Assembly (NCBI GenBank): GCA_027922465.2 | Contig: BQMF02000806.1 | Location: 1 to 64,000, forward strand | From: Turritopsis dohrnii | Lineage: Eukaryota > Cnidaria > Hydrozoa > Anthoathecata > Oceaniidae | Direction: 5' to 3' | DNA length: 64,000 nucleotides | Shown: positions 45,043 through 58,089 of the stretch, piece after piece | Numbering within the stretch: the stretch's first letter is position 1 | Layout of the letters: every line of letters starts with the position of its first letter | Made by a program: the position numbers and the translations under genes | The notes under the pieces: generated by a model | What the model was told of the DNA's origin: nothing | What the model saw: only the letters and a program-made list of their open reading frames with translations | Database searches by the model: none

Positions 45043-47855
45043 TAATTATATAAACTCCATAAAACATCATACTCTCATACCGGCAGTTAGAATTTTGAAT
45101 TATGTCAATGACTTACAGCCACGAATGCACATGTGGTAACTTCATTTAAAGTGGCTAAACTGGCACTTTCTAGCCTTTAAAAGTGTGCCGACAACACATG
45201 TCGTTATTAAAATCTACCGGAACTCGACAGTTTGAAGATTGAAAGTACAGGTAAATATTTCTACTGGCACTTGAGATGATAACTATTTAAAGTGCCGGTA
45301 GACTTACATATCACACAAAAGCTTTCATAATGAATCACGAAAGATTCCAATTAAATTGGACTCAATAAGGACTTCTAAATAATTAAAAAGCATTCAATTT
45401 CAGTCCCTTCCCAGAGACATGTGCGATCGCACATGCACATGCCAGCACACATGCAAATGTTTTTACACAAGTGAAATATTGCACCTGCAAGTGATGATAT
45501 AAATCATATCATCACACATGCAAAAATTCATTAAGAACACAGAAATTAAACTGTGGACTCTTAACGAATGCGAAGCTGTAATTAAACATGCCGTTGAAAA
45601 ATACGAAGGAGCAAAACGTTGTGTAAGGAAACTAGATGAGCTCCCTAAAAAAATCCTGAAGATCGATCTCACTGAAGATGATGCAGGATGAGTATGGTGT
45701 CAGTGATGAAGATGTAATGTAAATAGGTAAATAAGTAAGAAACAAAAAGAAAGTTTAGCTGTTGCCCTCACGTAAACCTCATTTTACGGAAAAATACTCT
45801 ATCGTTTTAAATTTTCAGCAATATTTCGAAAGGCTGTTGATACCTTCGTCGTCAGGCTTCGAGTGAACTGGCAGTTGACGTTTGCAATGGTGTGTCTTCT
45901 CTGATGTTTGACGTCACGCTGGTCGACTTGAAAAGTGGCTTCCAAAACTTTGTTTGCACATATTGTCCGTCATCAATACTATTGACGATAGAGCAATTTC
46001 CTCAAATAATTATTTTATTGAATATGTGAAAGATTACGAGCCACAAGCGCTATGATTTCAGAATATTACATACATAATCTACGGCAGAGCCGTAGCATTG
46101 TTGGTGAAATGATAAGGCTAACTTTGTTAGTTTCAGTGTTTAGGGTTCGCTGATAACTAGCTGACTTTAGGACGCTAAGGTTGCTAGAAACGTCCCCTTC
46201 AGCAATGCAATATAAATTATTTTTCTATTAATCTTCATCGCACGCAATATCACTAAAAAAGACATCACCGCACGTGCAAATTCTATGAAGTATCGCTCGT
46301 GTATCGCTCGTGTACTAATTTCTTCCTGGTAGGGCCTGCATAAAACGTATTATTATTACTGGCACTCTAGCCACGTCCTTAATTGGAATCAAACCCAAAA
46401 ATTTTTTTTCATTAAATCCTCTTGTCAAGCCATAATTTTATTAGGAAAAATAAAAAATTCACTGAAAGTGCTTTTTTCCTATTTTTTTTTCTCTTATTAT
46501 AAGTTCCTCTAACTTTGTTGAAAAAGTTCACAGAGGAGATTTCGTGATGTACATTACGCTCAACATATTTTTCTGCTCTCCGTCGTTATGATTTGAGTTA
46601 CCTCGTGTCGAAGAATGGATTATTTTTCATGTCTTATGTTTATTGCGACAAAAACGGGTGGCACATATTATTGATATCTTATTTACTTACAGATCGGAAA
46701 ACTGCAGCAGGTAATTATTTTATTTATACTAAACAAATAGTTTGCTATACGTCTTTTCTCAGAGTAATGAAAATTTACATTAAAATGTTTTTGATTTTTT
46801 TGGGCTAAAGTCTCATAAACCTACCCTTGTCTGACACACACTACGTTTTGAGCTTGCAGGTGCATGAATGTTAATTGATAAAGCCCGTGAAAAACTGTCT
46901 GAAAATTCTTTTTGCAGATAAACAAAAATCTAATTATCGTCCGTGTAGGATCTACATCACCACTCATGTCCTAATCTTTCAAAGTAGTGTACCCATGTTG
47001 TACGTGGTCGGTAGCTTGTGTAAAGTATTTGTCTAAGAACTAGTAATCTAGTAATCTAGAGAAATACTTTTTAGAAATAGACTAGGCCTTATTATTTTTT
47101 TTAAATTGAATGCTTTCGGAGGAATGACAAGATATGAAGACAGACATGCAACAAAATGAAGATGTAAAAATATTTAAAAACACATTATTTATGGCTTAAT
47201 TACTTATGTACGTAGACAAATATTTGAAATTTTGATGACAGCGACGATATCTTGTTACAGCCATTTCAAAAACCATTCCGTTCAAAGTGCTTTGAAGTCT
47301 ATGTGAAGTGATACACTGAATGTTAATCCTGTTTATATATCATTTAAAAGAGTTGCATTCTCCTGACAACAGCATTTACATTCAATCAACTTCAAACGAA
47401 TTTGTTAAGCCAGCACCCTGAACTCTTAAGTACTACATCTTCCTTGTCAGTAGTATCAGATATCTTCTTTGGTGATATTCTGTTTCACTGTTTGCCATCC
47501 TTATCACTTCTCTATGATCGAGCAAAACTTAAGCGTAATACACGTCATATCACGTGACTACGGCTTCTGTCTTGGACCTCAGCGCTAATGTTTTTGGGTT
47601 CAATTATGAGGAATTACGAAGAGAAGGAAGATTATTTTTAGTCTCAAACAAGTTTTATTTTTATTAATTTGATTTTTTGAATGAATTTACAAAATTTTAT
47701 CTGAAGGTTTGATTCCCCTTTAATCTATACTATTCTAATTTATATTATTTATATATGTTTATTCTATTGTAATTTATTTTAATTTATATACTGTTGTACT
47801 TCTTTTTCTTTCCTTAATATATTTTCATTTTCTTTAGGGTTGCCCTTCTTGTAAT
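45043..47855. other. Non-coding stretch with scattered small repeats
   Basis: Apart from the small open frame at 45518-45691, no coding signal is visible. Words AAAGTGCCGGTAGA and ACTGGCAC recur inverted around 45160-45300, hinting at a short palindromic element. There is an ATCGCTCGTGT repeat at 46290-46312. Confidence 0.45.
45518..45691 (+). CDS. Small open frame, 57 residues, unknown
   Basis: The frame reads MQKFIKNTEIKLWTLNECEA, then amphipathic KHAVEKYEGAKRCVRKLDEL and PKKILKIDLTEDD. The hydrophobic/charged pattern and codon choice look protein-like. After a one-frame shift an acidic tail DEYGVSDEDVM and stop follow directly, as if a longer acidic C-terminus had been broken. I see no known family. 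It may be the end of a decayed transposase or a single remaining exon. No splice sites or upstream exons are evident. Confidence 0.35.
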   Translation: MQKFIKNTEIKLWTLNECEAVIKHAVEKYEGAKRCVRKLDELPKKILKIDLTEDDAG

Positions 47856-47861
47856 TAGGTA

Positions 47862-48837
47862 CCGTAAAGCGGGGTGACTTCGATCAGCGGGGTGACTTCG
47901 ATCAGTAAAAATAAACTGTTAAAACTCTGAAATTAAAGTGCGTTTTTCATATTTTTCAAGATTTTCATTTAGATTCCCATTGTAAAATATCATCAGAATC
48001 GTCTTCAAGCGAAACGATCAATTTCTTCCGAAATTAACGACGAAAAACATCAAACTTTTCACCACTCACATTGGTCGTCGCTCTACGTCGTATTCAAGAG
48101 TTTAGCCTGGACATTTTTGGTACACATGTGAAGTATAGAGGCTGAATGTAAAGAAAATTATTATATGTCTGAAAGAAATTCTGTTCTTCATCGCTATATT
48201 CTGTTTTTCTTTTCCTTATTCCTTTATCGATAATATCGTGTTTATAAGAACACGAAAAAAACGAATGTTTTATATCGTTATAAGTTACATGTTCGCAAGA
48301 ACTTCGTGAAAAGTCGTCGTATCTCATGGGAGATTTAATGACTTGCCGAAGAAATTTTAATAAGCGTGCTCTTTCCCCATGATGATAGATCTCAAAAATT
48401 TTGTTTGAGATACAATGAAATTTCAATGTTAATTTCGTTTCGTATTAACGAGAGTCACACATGTGTGAACGTCGTAAATATCTTTTGTTTTACTAACATT
48501 TGCTGATCTTTTACGGTCGAACATTTACCGCGGATGACAAATGGTGGTCTGTTAATATTGTAATAATGGCGCTTTAAAAACATTGTCAAATATAATTATA
48601 AGTAATTTGGCGCTTCTCATAAGCTGATCGAAGTCACCCCATAATCGATATTGTCGTTTTCTTGGAAAGATCAGGTTATTTCTCTGGAATTACAAGTTTA
48701 GTTAATGTGAAATTTTGCACTGAAATAGAAGAAATATGTAATGTAATGATTCCAAAGTTTCAGACGTAATGGTTTAGTATTTCGGAATTTACTTTTAAAA
48801 TAGTGGCAAAATTGATCGAAGTCACCCCGCTTTACGG
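47862..48837. mobile_element. TA-flanked element with CCGTAAAGCGGGGTGACTTC ends
   Basis: The terminal inverted repeats are about 27 bp and perfect, flanked by TA (47860-47861 and 48838-48839). The GGGGTGACTTCGATCA word is tandemly doubled at the left end (47870-47903), and another internal copy lies near 48625-48645 in the opposite sense. The 976-bp body has an open frame of 110 residues (48094-48426, minus) with no recognised motif, so it is probably non-autonomous. Confidence 0.9.
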
Positions 48838-48839
48838 TA

Positions 48840-51315
48840 TCTATTTGTGAGGGTTTGTCCTTCCACCTTGTTGAGAAAATATGCTCCACAAAATATATCT
48901 TTCGATTGAATAATTATGAAAGATAGTTTTTTTGTTTCTGATTAGAGGTATCTGTTAAGTATATTTCGTTGTATCGTTCTTCAAATTTGGTTGTTGAGTA
49001 GAAAAAAAGTTATGGACAAAAAACTGGAGCAATCTTTGTAAAAATCTTCGAAAAATGGGCATTTTATATTATATGTTATATAAATTTGTTATATTTTTCA
49101 ACATTCCAATACAAATTCTTCACAAATTTTCTAAAAAAATTTAGGCGAGTGTTCTGCCTGTTTTCCTTTAGAACGGAACGGTGCATGCATGGCATGGGTA
49201 GTGAGTTTTATTTTTATATACATTAAACTTATATGTAATATACTTTCAAATTTAGGAACAGGAAAGACTTATTAATGAAGGTTTGAAAGGTCATACAGAA
49301 AGTATTATATTTTACCTGAAGAAAGGCTTTCGTAACTGATCCCCTTAAAAAAGTTCTTGCACCGCCTGTCGCCATTTTTTATGTTTTAGCCTCACATGTT
49401 CAAGTAAATTCGAAGAATATATTCGGTATTTTATTGTGAAGGTTACCTCAATTTCACTCGTAGGCTTTAGGGGCAAACATTTATATTTATACTATGTCAA
49501 GGACATTGGTTTTGCAACAGTTTTCGTATATTCTCAATAACACTTTTTCATGTTAGTTTTTGACATAAGTTTGGAGAAAAGGGAAAAGTATGAACTTTGA
49601 GATGTCCGAAATAATTTACAGAACACTTTCCGACTCGTGATTTCTGGAAATGGCTTCTTGGGGAAGGCACACCATGAGGAACTGTAAATTCGCAAGACAA
49701 GCTATTTTCTTGCACTTGGTACGTACGCTTTTCTGGTTTTGTTGTTCTTTTTTTTATAATCGCGAGCATCTAGAACTTTGGAAAACATATAGATTAAGAA
49801 TGTCCTGTGTCTTGTTTTTACCTCAAAGGTATAGTTTCACTTTTCACTTCCGTCTTTTTGAACAAGTTTCTACACAGCTACAGGAGGGTATTAGCATGCA
49901 TATAGTTAACCAGATGTAAGCATTTGAAAGTCATCTCAAAAACTCAAAAGGCAAAAAAGAGAAGAGTTTTTACATTGATATATAATTAAAAAAATATAGC
50001 AAAATATAGCATACTAGTATCCCGTGTAAAAACATTTTACGGGTTTTTTTGAAAGTGACGTCTCAAAAATGGTGTCGAAAAATTAAATCACAGCATGACG
50101 AACAGAAAGGGTGTCAGTGCTGTAAGTACTTTGAACTTTAAATATAAGAACGCAGAACAGTCGTTTTACTTGGAAGATCTTAAACCCATGAAAAATAAAA
50201 ATACGCGCTGTGCATCCGCTTTTTTCACTGAAGTAAAAAGTAAATAAGTGTGAAGTAAATTGATTGAAGATGTAATGCAATGGTTCCCCCTGATGAAAAT
50301 ACTTAACGTCAATACATAATACGGAAAAAAACACTTCTCACTCTATTAATCAAAAATCCCTAGGTATTCCAGCCAAAGCATTTTTAGTTCAACACTGGAG
50401 TTATGAACAGAAAAACGTTTAAATCAGATCTGAAACACATCAAAATATTCATAATAAATCTTTCACGATACGATATATGCAGTAGTAAAAATAAATTGTG
50501 CGTACAGGTAAACAACAAAAAGATTAAAATTGCTGTAACTGTTCATGGAATCCATACCCCAATGTAAATAAAAGCCAAACGCGAAAGTCGTAAAAGTGTC
50601 AAAATGTGAATTGTAAATAATTGCGATTTTCTTTACAAACCCAGAACGTTATGATTAAAAACCATGATATTCATTTCTTCAATCGCGTATTATTGGAAAA
50701 GTAATGACACAGAAACCCTATTCATACTATAAGAAAAACAAAACAAACAAACAATAAAGTTCTAAAGCGTACTTACCCTAAAAACATTAATAAATCTTCG
50801 CGCAATACTTTCGTTGTTGTCTATTGTTTCTTGATCTCGCGAATAATCAAAACATTTGAAACGATTAAATGCAATGCAATGTTTTCCCCTATACTAATCG
50901 TAGAAAAATATTAACCGCCGTGGTCTGACACTCCATTATGAATAAGTGACCGCAAAAACGACCCGAAATTTTAGTGAGTGAAAGCGTGAAAAAAGCGGAT
51001 GCACACTCACGATTAGTATATAGATAGGTGGGTGAGAGAATGTTTAGGTCTAATAAAACAAAATAAATTCTGACAAAATAAATTCTGAGCTCATAAAATC
51101 TATAGCAATATTCTTAAGACATTCTTAACTTTTTGGGCAATTTCATCTTGAACATTCAAACGTATTCTTATAAAAAGACAAGAAGTTGCTTGGCTTGAAG
51201 ACTTCAGGACATAGCACAACAATACATGTCTAGTCTCAAAAAATACAACATTGCCGAATTGGCAAGTTATGGTCAAATCTAAAAAAATGCAAGCAAATTC
51301 AAATTCTACATCTTC
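48840..51315. other. Non-coding stretch
   Basis: AT-rich; none of the open frames shows a motif. An inverted pair TGTGCATCCGCTTTTTTCAC (50206-50228) and its complement (50985-51007) lie 0.78 kb apart and might bound an unknown element. Confidence 0.4.
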
Positions 51316-51990
51316 CATTTGTGCTTAGTACAAATTTTTATGAATATTGCAGAACTTTTGAAATTTGGTCCAAATTTGGCCAAATTTTATTCAAATCTGA
51401 CAAAATGACTGTCAACTTTAAAATCCGCACCTTTCAAAATGTAGTCCATGCAAAATTTCATGAAAATTGAAGAACTTTCCATATTTGGTCCAAATTTGGC
51501 CTGAATGACCCATTTCTGTTCAAATCTGACAAAATGACTGTCAAATTCGAAATCAGCACCTTTCAAATGTGATCTGTGCAAAACTTTGTGAATATTGAAG
51601 AACTTTCAAAATTTGGTCCAAATTTGGCCCAAATTGTCCAATTTTAGTCAAATCTGACAAAATAACTGTCAAATTCAAAATCAGCACCTTTCAAATGTGA
51701 TCTGTGCAAAATTTTGTGAAATTTGAAGAACTTTTGAAATTTGGTCCAAATTTGGCCCAAATTGTCCAATTTTAGTCAAATCTGACAAAATGATTGTTAA
51801 ATATGAAATCAACATCATTCAAATGTGCTCCGTGCAAAATTTCATGAAAAGTGAAGAACTTTGCAAATTTTGTCCAAATTTGGCCCAAATTGTCCAATTT
51901 TAGTCAAATCTGAGAAAATGATTGTGAAATTCGAACCTTTTCAATTGTGCTTTGTGCAAATTCTTATGATAATTTGTTAACTGAAAGTCC
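51316..51990. repeat. ~128-bp tandem array, about six units
   Basis: Units start near 51316, 51433, 51562, 51689, 51817 and 51937. Each contains GAAGAACTTT, TTTGGTCCAAATTTGGCC, TCAAATCTGACAAAATGA and CTTTCAAATGTG-type words, with 80-95 percent similarity. The two middle units are most alike. Short open frames inside are by-products of the repeat. Confidence 0.92.
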
Positions 51991-51999
51991 AAATTTGGC

Positions 52000-54900
52000 C
52001 GAAAATGCGAATTTGGCAACGATGTTATGTAAACTTTGCACAAAAACGTTCATAACTTGGAGTAGTAGTAGTAGGAGGAGGAGAAACCACGGGTATTTTA
52101 AATACTTTACTCCAACATGGGTGTCCTAAAGTCAAAAAGCGTGTATATCATATCCGTACCATTTTTAGGAAAAACAAAACATATTTATTTTGGATATCTT
52201 AATTGAAGCAGCCCTCGTTTACATAAAATCCGTTACTGTCCTATCTGCGGACATGCTATTAAACAGCCCTGTCTGGTAAACAAACTATAGACTAGCCGCC
52301 AAGGCGGCGTCGCTCGCCGCCCAGGTTCAGCCTGCGTTGTGTCACCTCCCAAAGAGTTCACGAAATATGGAATTAAGGAATTGACAATAGAAAGTGTCAC
52401 CATCTTGTAGAGCTCGAAATTCTGAGCAAGAAAATGTATGGGATCATATGTCTATGACGGACCGTTACGGAGATATCGTCGATCAAAGATTTTGATGACG
52501 TCACACACCCGTCGCAAAAAACATTTGGCCTAAATTTTTTCGTCACCCCATAACCTGTATCGCGGACCCCAAAAAACGTCAGTTATCCCTATTGGTTATC
52601 GAGATAATTTTCCCTAAACGTCGCATTCGATTAGGGTCTCAATACAATGGTTTCACACTGACGTCGCGCACAAGAAGAGAAATAATTTATGTGTGATCTT
52701 ACATTGCTGACTCTCTTTCGCAGTTCACATCTACCATTTTGCGTAACAGACAAACAGAGAATCGGCTATTAATATATAGATAACAATAATCAACCAAGTC
52801 ATACAAGTGTGTGACATTATTTTTCATCACGATCATGATACATATCAATCATATCTTAATACACCGCAAGGCTGACTTAGCTACCGCTCTGTAGGGAATC
52901 AATAATGGTTGGGCATAAAGAAATGCTGCAGAAAATTATAATATTCCAAAGGCAACCTTGCTTGACGAAGTCAAGAAAGGCCACAAAAAACTGAGGCGTA
53001 ATATTCCAAAAAAACACTGCCTGAAAAAAACACATTGAAATAAGTCCCACAACCTGCCGAGGGCCGGAGAGGCGAGAAAATTTTTTTCTAAAAACGTGAC
53101 TGGAAGCGGCGAAGAGATAATGACGAACTGCCGGTATCGAAAACTACCCGTGACAATAAATATGGCCAAGCAAAGTCGACAAAAAACCTGAGATTGCCAC
53201 GCACCACTACAGACTGCATCCTATCGCTAGCGCTGAGGTCGCCGGTTAACTAGCGTTAAGTGAACTTAACAGACTTTTGATAGTTGTGAAAGTTTTCAAA
53301 AATAATTGTCCTGGTGAGAAATGGATGAATTGTTTTTTGAAACGACACAACCTGACGTTAAGACTGCCCGGCAACCTGAAACCTGCTAAGACTTCAGTCA
53401 CAGAAAAAGAATTGCTGGTAAGGATAATAATGCTATGGAAGAAAGGAAAGTAAATAAACAGTCTTATGTGAAATCGTTTTATTTGCACTAATATTACGAA
53501 AACCATGCGAGAGGCACTTCATGGCGTTCCTCCAAAGAATATGTAATAATTATGAAAAAGCTAACGTCTGTGACGATCCAAAAAGGAGAAGTGTTTTAGT
53601 ACTCAGAAAATCTTTTGAACACTAACATCGAGTGGAGAAGAAACAAGATGCCCTTGCAGGCATAAGGATTTCTGCAAAATCAGCTGAAGTATGAAAAAAG
53701 AAAGACTACGACATTCTTGAAATTTAAGAAAAGTTTAATCCGCAATATATATTTATTAAATTTCTGATCATGTACTCCTCAAAAATCTGGAAAAACATAA
53801 TTGCCACTATGCAAAACTTTATACCAATAAACATCAATAAACTTGATTATATCTGAATGACATATGTTCTTTATTTTGATGGTACGAAAAGATATTAAGG
53901 ATTCAGTGATCAATTCAGATAAGACAATGAGTATGCATGTAAGTCAATGTAAATGTTATGAATTTAGTATGTATTGTCAATCTTCCTAACAGAATTCCTA
54001 AGGACAAAAAGGAACGCATAGATTTTAATGATACGAAATACATCCATATACATACAAAATCAACATACATAACTGAAACTTAAACTTAAAAACTTAGAAA
54101 CTTAAAAAAACATTAAATTTTTAATTACGCATACACCCCAGGAAATTCTTAAAGCACGACTGACACAATATGAAACTTACGTTAACTGCCAATAAACTTA
54201 ATGAACAAAAGAACAATAAATCTAATTAGATGCTGTGTAAGATATCACATTGATTACGTAAGTCTTTCCATATATACGGTCAATCTTCCTAATAACGAAA
54301 AGACTTCCCAAACAAAAAAAGTAAACAAAGATTTGGATTAATTAAATATGTGATCCAAATTAGCAAACATAACTGAAAGCAGTTAAAATTTACAGACAGT
54401 CGAGATAAGTTTCCTATTTGCTATCGTAAATAGCAAGTCCTATTCCTAATTAAGGGCATTAATGATAATACAGCCAAGAACTATACAAGTAAATATGCTA
54501 ACATATCTCTAGAGAAATATCAAACATAAAATGATGCAGGCAGAGGCTAGACAGATATTCTTGTTGTTGGAGCTGAAGAGGAAACTGAGCTGAGCTGTAC
54601 GTATCCAGAACTTAAAAGGCATTACAGCCCACAGATGAAACAAACGAGCTTTTGTATTTAGAAAAGCTCAAAAGAATACCAGACATTTTCAAAAAAAAAC
54701 AAAAACCTTTCCTTTTTGACACACTGTTTTTATAAAACATTGAGAACTTGTTTTTAAAAAAGAATGAACACAGTAGAATCTTTGTAAGATAATCATAAAT
54801 TTTTACCCTCTACTCTCGGTCTTGGAACTGTAAATCTATTCAACATCGATTGATCAATCAACTTTTGGAAGTTTCTTCGGTCACGCTGTAGTGTACCATT

Positions 54901-55283
54901 ATGCGAACGGCGTGCAAATGTAAGTCGAAAAAAATACCCGGATGATCACATGGCGGAAATTCAAGCCAATAAACTAGCGCTATTAAAGTTAATTAGCACC
55001 CTTTCGTAATAGTGGCGCTTCATGCACCAATGAACTTTGAGACGGCGGCTGTATGAACCAATGAACTTCGAAATAAAAAAAATCGCTAGGTTTGGACAGT
55101 AAGATGAAAAAAAAAAAAAAAACTAAGAAAAACAAAGACGATCGTAAAGGCTTTCTTGCTTACGCAGAAATCCAACAAGAACATTCTTAACAATATTTTA
55201 CGTATTTTGGAATTTTATCTTCCACAAAAAGTAATTTGTGCAAATATAAACTAATTTTTTCTAAATTCTTATCAATAATTAGT
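52000..55283. other. Non-coding stretch, no gene recognised
   Basis: It holds a (TAG/GAG)n run at 52063-52083, a CG-rich palindromic word GCCGCCAAGGCGGC at 52294, and otherwise AT-rich sequence. I found no splice-consistent exons or terminal repeats I could pair. Confidence 0.45.
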
Positions 55284-55463
55284 GTCATGTTTTGTGGAAA
55301 TGCCACTGGAAATTATATGCCACCAATGGCTGTATATGAAGCAAAAAATCTTTATGAAAATTAACAGAAAGGTGGGTCTGAAAATGCCCTTAATGGTGCA
55401 ACAAAAAATGGATGGTTTGACAAAGAAACCTTTGAAAAGTTTAAGGCAGAGAATACCACTTAA
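55284..55463 (+). pseudogene. Pogo/Tigger-type (DDE_1) transposase fragment
   Basis: In the frame starting at 55284 the sequence reads FCGNATGNYMPPMAVYEAKN, LYEN, an in-frame TAA where Trp is expected, then GGSENALNGATKNGWFDKET and FEKF. This is the block G..vPPm.iykaknl...w..g.....y.....GW.d...f of DDE_1 domains, between the first and second catalytic Asp. Only about 60 residues remain and no flanking parts were found. It is a dead fragment. Confidence 0.75.
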
Positions 55464-57530
55464 AATTTGAATTTCTTTCTACATGTATTTTGAATCTAAA
55501 TTCCTGTTATTTTAGATTTTTGTCAAAAGCATTGAGGGAATAGATGGACCATTCACGCTTGGGAAACCTCGGAACGCATTTTTCAGAATCAATTAATTTT
55601 CCCGAATTGGTGAAAACACAGTTGCACAGTTATTTATCTTTGCACTTTGAGGATAAAATTCTTATTTATGTCAAAAATATTTATTTCGGAAACTTGTGAA
55701 AGTGATTAAAAAAAAAAAAAAATTGATCAATTCTATTATTACCTTGCATGCAAATATTAAGCGCGAAAGAATTGTAAATGCAATTTTTAAACAGATTTTA
55801 GCATTTTTTAATATTTTTTGAAAATTTTTTGTGAAATTTCGCGAATCAACACAAAAATCAATTTTTTTGTGGGAATTTAATTTCGCGAATGAGCCAAAAA
55901 TATTTTTTCACAGGCATTTAATTTCGAGAGTGCAGGGTCCATTTGCGAAATTCACGAAAATTTCTTCCCGCCAAATTTTCTGACTTTAAAGTAGTGTCAC
56001 GTGAATGGTTGGTTCTGGAGGGTGGAAAAATATTTAATTTAGGAAATCTTAAAAAGTTGGAAAATGCACTTACTTCCAAGAGCAAAAACACTGAAAAAGA
56101 CAATCTAGTATGTCTTAAAAGTGTGCATAATTCTTGTTGCAGTTTTAAAAGTGAGGGATGCTTTAACTTGTGATACCCTAACACATAGATAGAGTGTCAA
56201 TGCAATGCTCGACTCTCTCAATCTTTAGGCCTGGTCGTAAGAAAATTAGCAGGTGTGTGATCAGTGCATGCCTCAATTGACAATATCAGTTATGGCGTGC
56301 GCTCATGTAAATTTTTGACAGATGTGCGATCAATTTTTTCTAGTTAAGATCAACGATCTTCATTCTGTGCGATAATCAAGTCAAATTTGAAATGCGTCAA
56401 TGTAAAAATAATGAGATTTTCACAGAGAATTATTTATATAAAACAAAACAATGTTTTCGAAGATTCGGAATGTAAAGTGTAAGCTAAAAAGATTACTTTA
56501 ATTCAAAAATTAATAAAGAGGAAAAATAAAACCTGAAAATAAAAAAAAATTGTATTACTCTTCACCGTTTTGGTTTGAAGTTCAGATGGTTTTTGAATTA
56601 AATTAAAGACGTTTCTGTTCCATTAACCAGGTGGTGATGCTAGCTGGCTTATTTTAAAATAAAAGATTAATTTTTCGAAACTACAACCTTGCGCATACTT
56701 TCAGGGTGTTAGCTACGGTCAAAAATTCCATGTTATACGCATTTTCCCAATTGAGACAAGCAAAGGAATTTCCCAAAAGTGTGAAAGAAAAACAAGGAAA
56801 AGCTAAGAATAAAAGACAAAAATACAAAGAAACATTAAAATTGAAATATTCGCCATTAAGCAAGATAGTCAACATTCAGAACATTTTTTTAAAAAATGTA
56901 TTTATTTTCTTTTCTGCGTTTCATAATTCTAATTTTATCTCACTGTACATACTCGTGGGAAACAGGCCACAAAGAAACAAACATGAATAAAATTTGTCTG
57001 TCTTTTGTGAAAGACACAACGTGAAAAACTATATCTTTCGTCGTTGCTATTTTGGGAAAGTGTTGTTCTTTTTAAAAGACCTCCTCCTTTTAATTCATTA
57101 CTTAAAAATCACCTTTGTTTTAAAGGTACTTGCGCATAATAAAGATTTAATTTAACGTTGTTTATTATGTTTATACATACGAGTTTCCTTTACAAAGATA
57201 TCTTCTGATTTCTTTTTTTGTGAAGACATTGCATTGAAATAAATGTTCTCCTCCCTACAGTTTTCAAAAACAATTTTGTCCAGTTTGTTTAAACATTTTG
57301 TTGTTGCGATGGAGGGAGACTTTCTCAAAATGTAGACGGAGCACGTTTTTAGTTCACACATTCGAAAGCAACACATCACGAACGAACGTAAATCATTTTC
57401 TTCTTGTATTTCTTCTTCTTGATATTAATAAACAAACATAGCGTTTCATAATTCTAATTTTATCTCACTGTACATACTCGTGGGAAACAGGCCACTTTTT
57501 GGAAAAGTAGAGGCCTTGTGAATAAATACC
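55464..57530. other. Non-coding stretch with TTTCGCGAA words and a 55-bp direct repeat
   Basis: Around 55830-55965 the words AATTTCGCGAA and GCGAAATTCACGAAAATTT form partial palindromes. An identical 55-base segment occurs at 56916-56970 and 57441-57495. No exon is recognised. Confidence 0.5.
56916..57495. repeat. 55-bp perfect direct repeat flanking a 470-bp segment
   Basis: Both copies (56916-56970 and 57441-57495) run from GCGTTTCATAATTCTAATTT to GTGGGAAACAGGCCAC without mismatch. The 470 bp between them have no terminal repeats, so this is more likely a local duplication than a target-site duplication. Confidence 0.9.
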
Positions 57531-57740
57531 ATGATGTCACACAATGGCAAGTACTACAAAAAGAGTCTAAAGCGAAGTAAAGTCAAGTCACAAAATATTT
57601 TGTCATTCTTCAAACAAAGTTTGGAGCAAACTCAATCATCAGATGATTCTGTAAGTATTCCTTTGAATACAACTGTGTCCGAGACTGTAGTTGATTTACA
57701 ACCTGATACATCTTTCTCTGATAAGGTCATAAGGTCATAA
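57531..57740 (+). CDS. Open frame with N-terminal ILSFFK motif, possible transposase start
   Basis: 69 residues beginning MMSHNGKYYKKSLKRSKVKS, then QNILSFFKQ, followed by a Ser/Thr/Asp-rich stretch. Basic N-terminus plus (S)ILSFFK is a common opening of zinc-finger (TTF/ZMYM) hAT transposases, and SQNILSFF loosely resembles a PCNA-interacting motif. No downstream domain is found. It may be a 5' remnant or first exon. The duplicated 55-bp segment ends 36 bases upstream. Confidence 0.35.
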   Translation: MMSHNGKYYKKSLKRSKVKSQNILSFFKQSLEQTQSSDDSVSIPLNTTVSETVVDLQPDTSFSDKVIRS

Positions 57741-58089
57741 AAACTCATCCATTTCCAAAACTTTACAATGCTAATTCCTATTTCTTTCAAATTAGCGGTA
57801 AAAAATAGCAGTAAAATGATTGCGTACTGTGGATTTTTCATTATGTTCATAAGTTTCCTGATACAATTAGAATATTCTTTATTTGTGTGACGAAGTTGCT
57901 TTCATTTTGTGTAATATTTATTAAGAAGAAATTCTTTTTAAATGTAGAAACAATTATGTTTATCAAAAGCGTTATCTCTTATTGCGAAACTCTCAGAAAG
58001 GTGCTCGTGAGTAATAGTAAAAGCAAAGTGTAAAAAGAATGCCTTGTATTTATTTTTCTCTCTTCTTCATTGATGTTTATTCCCAGGGC

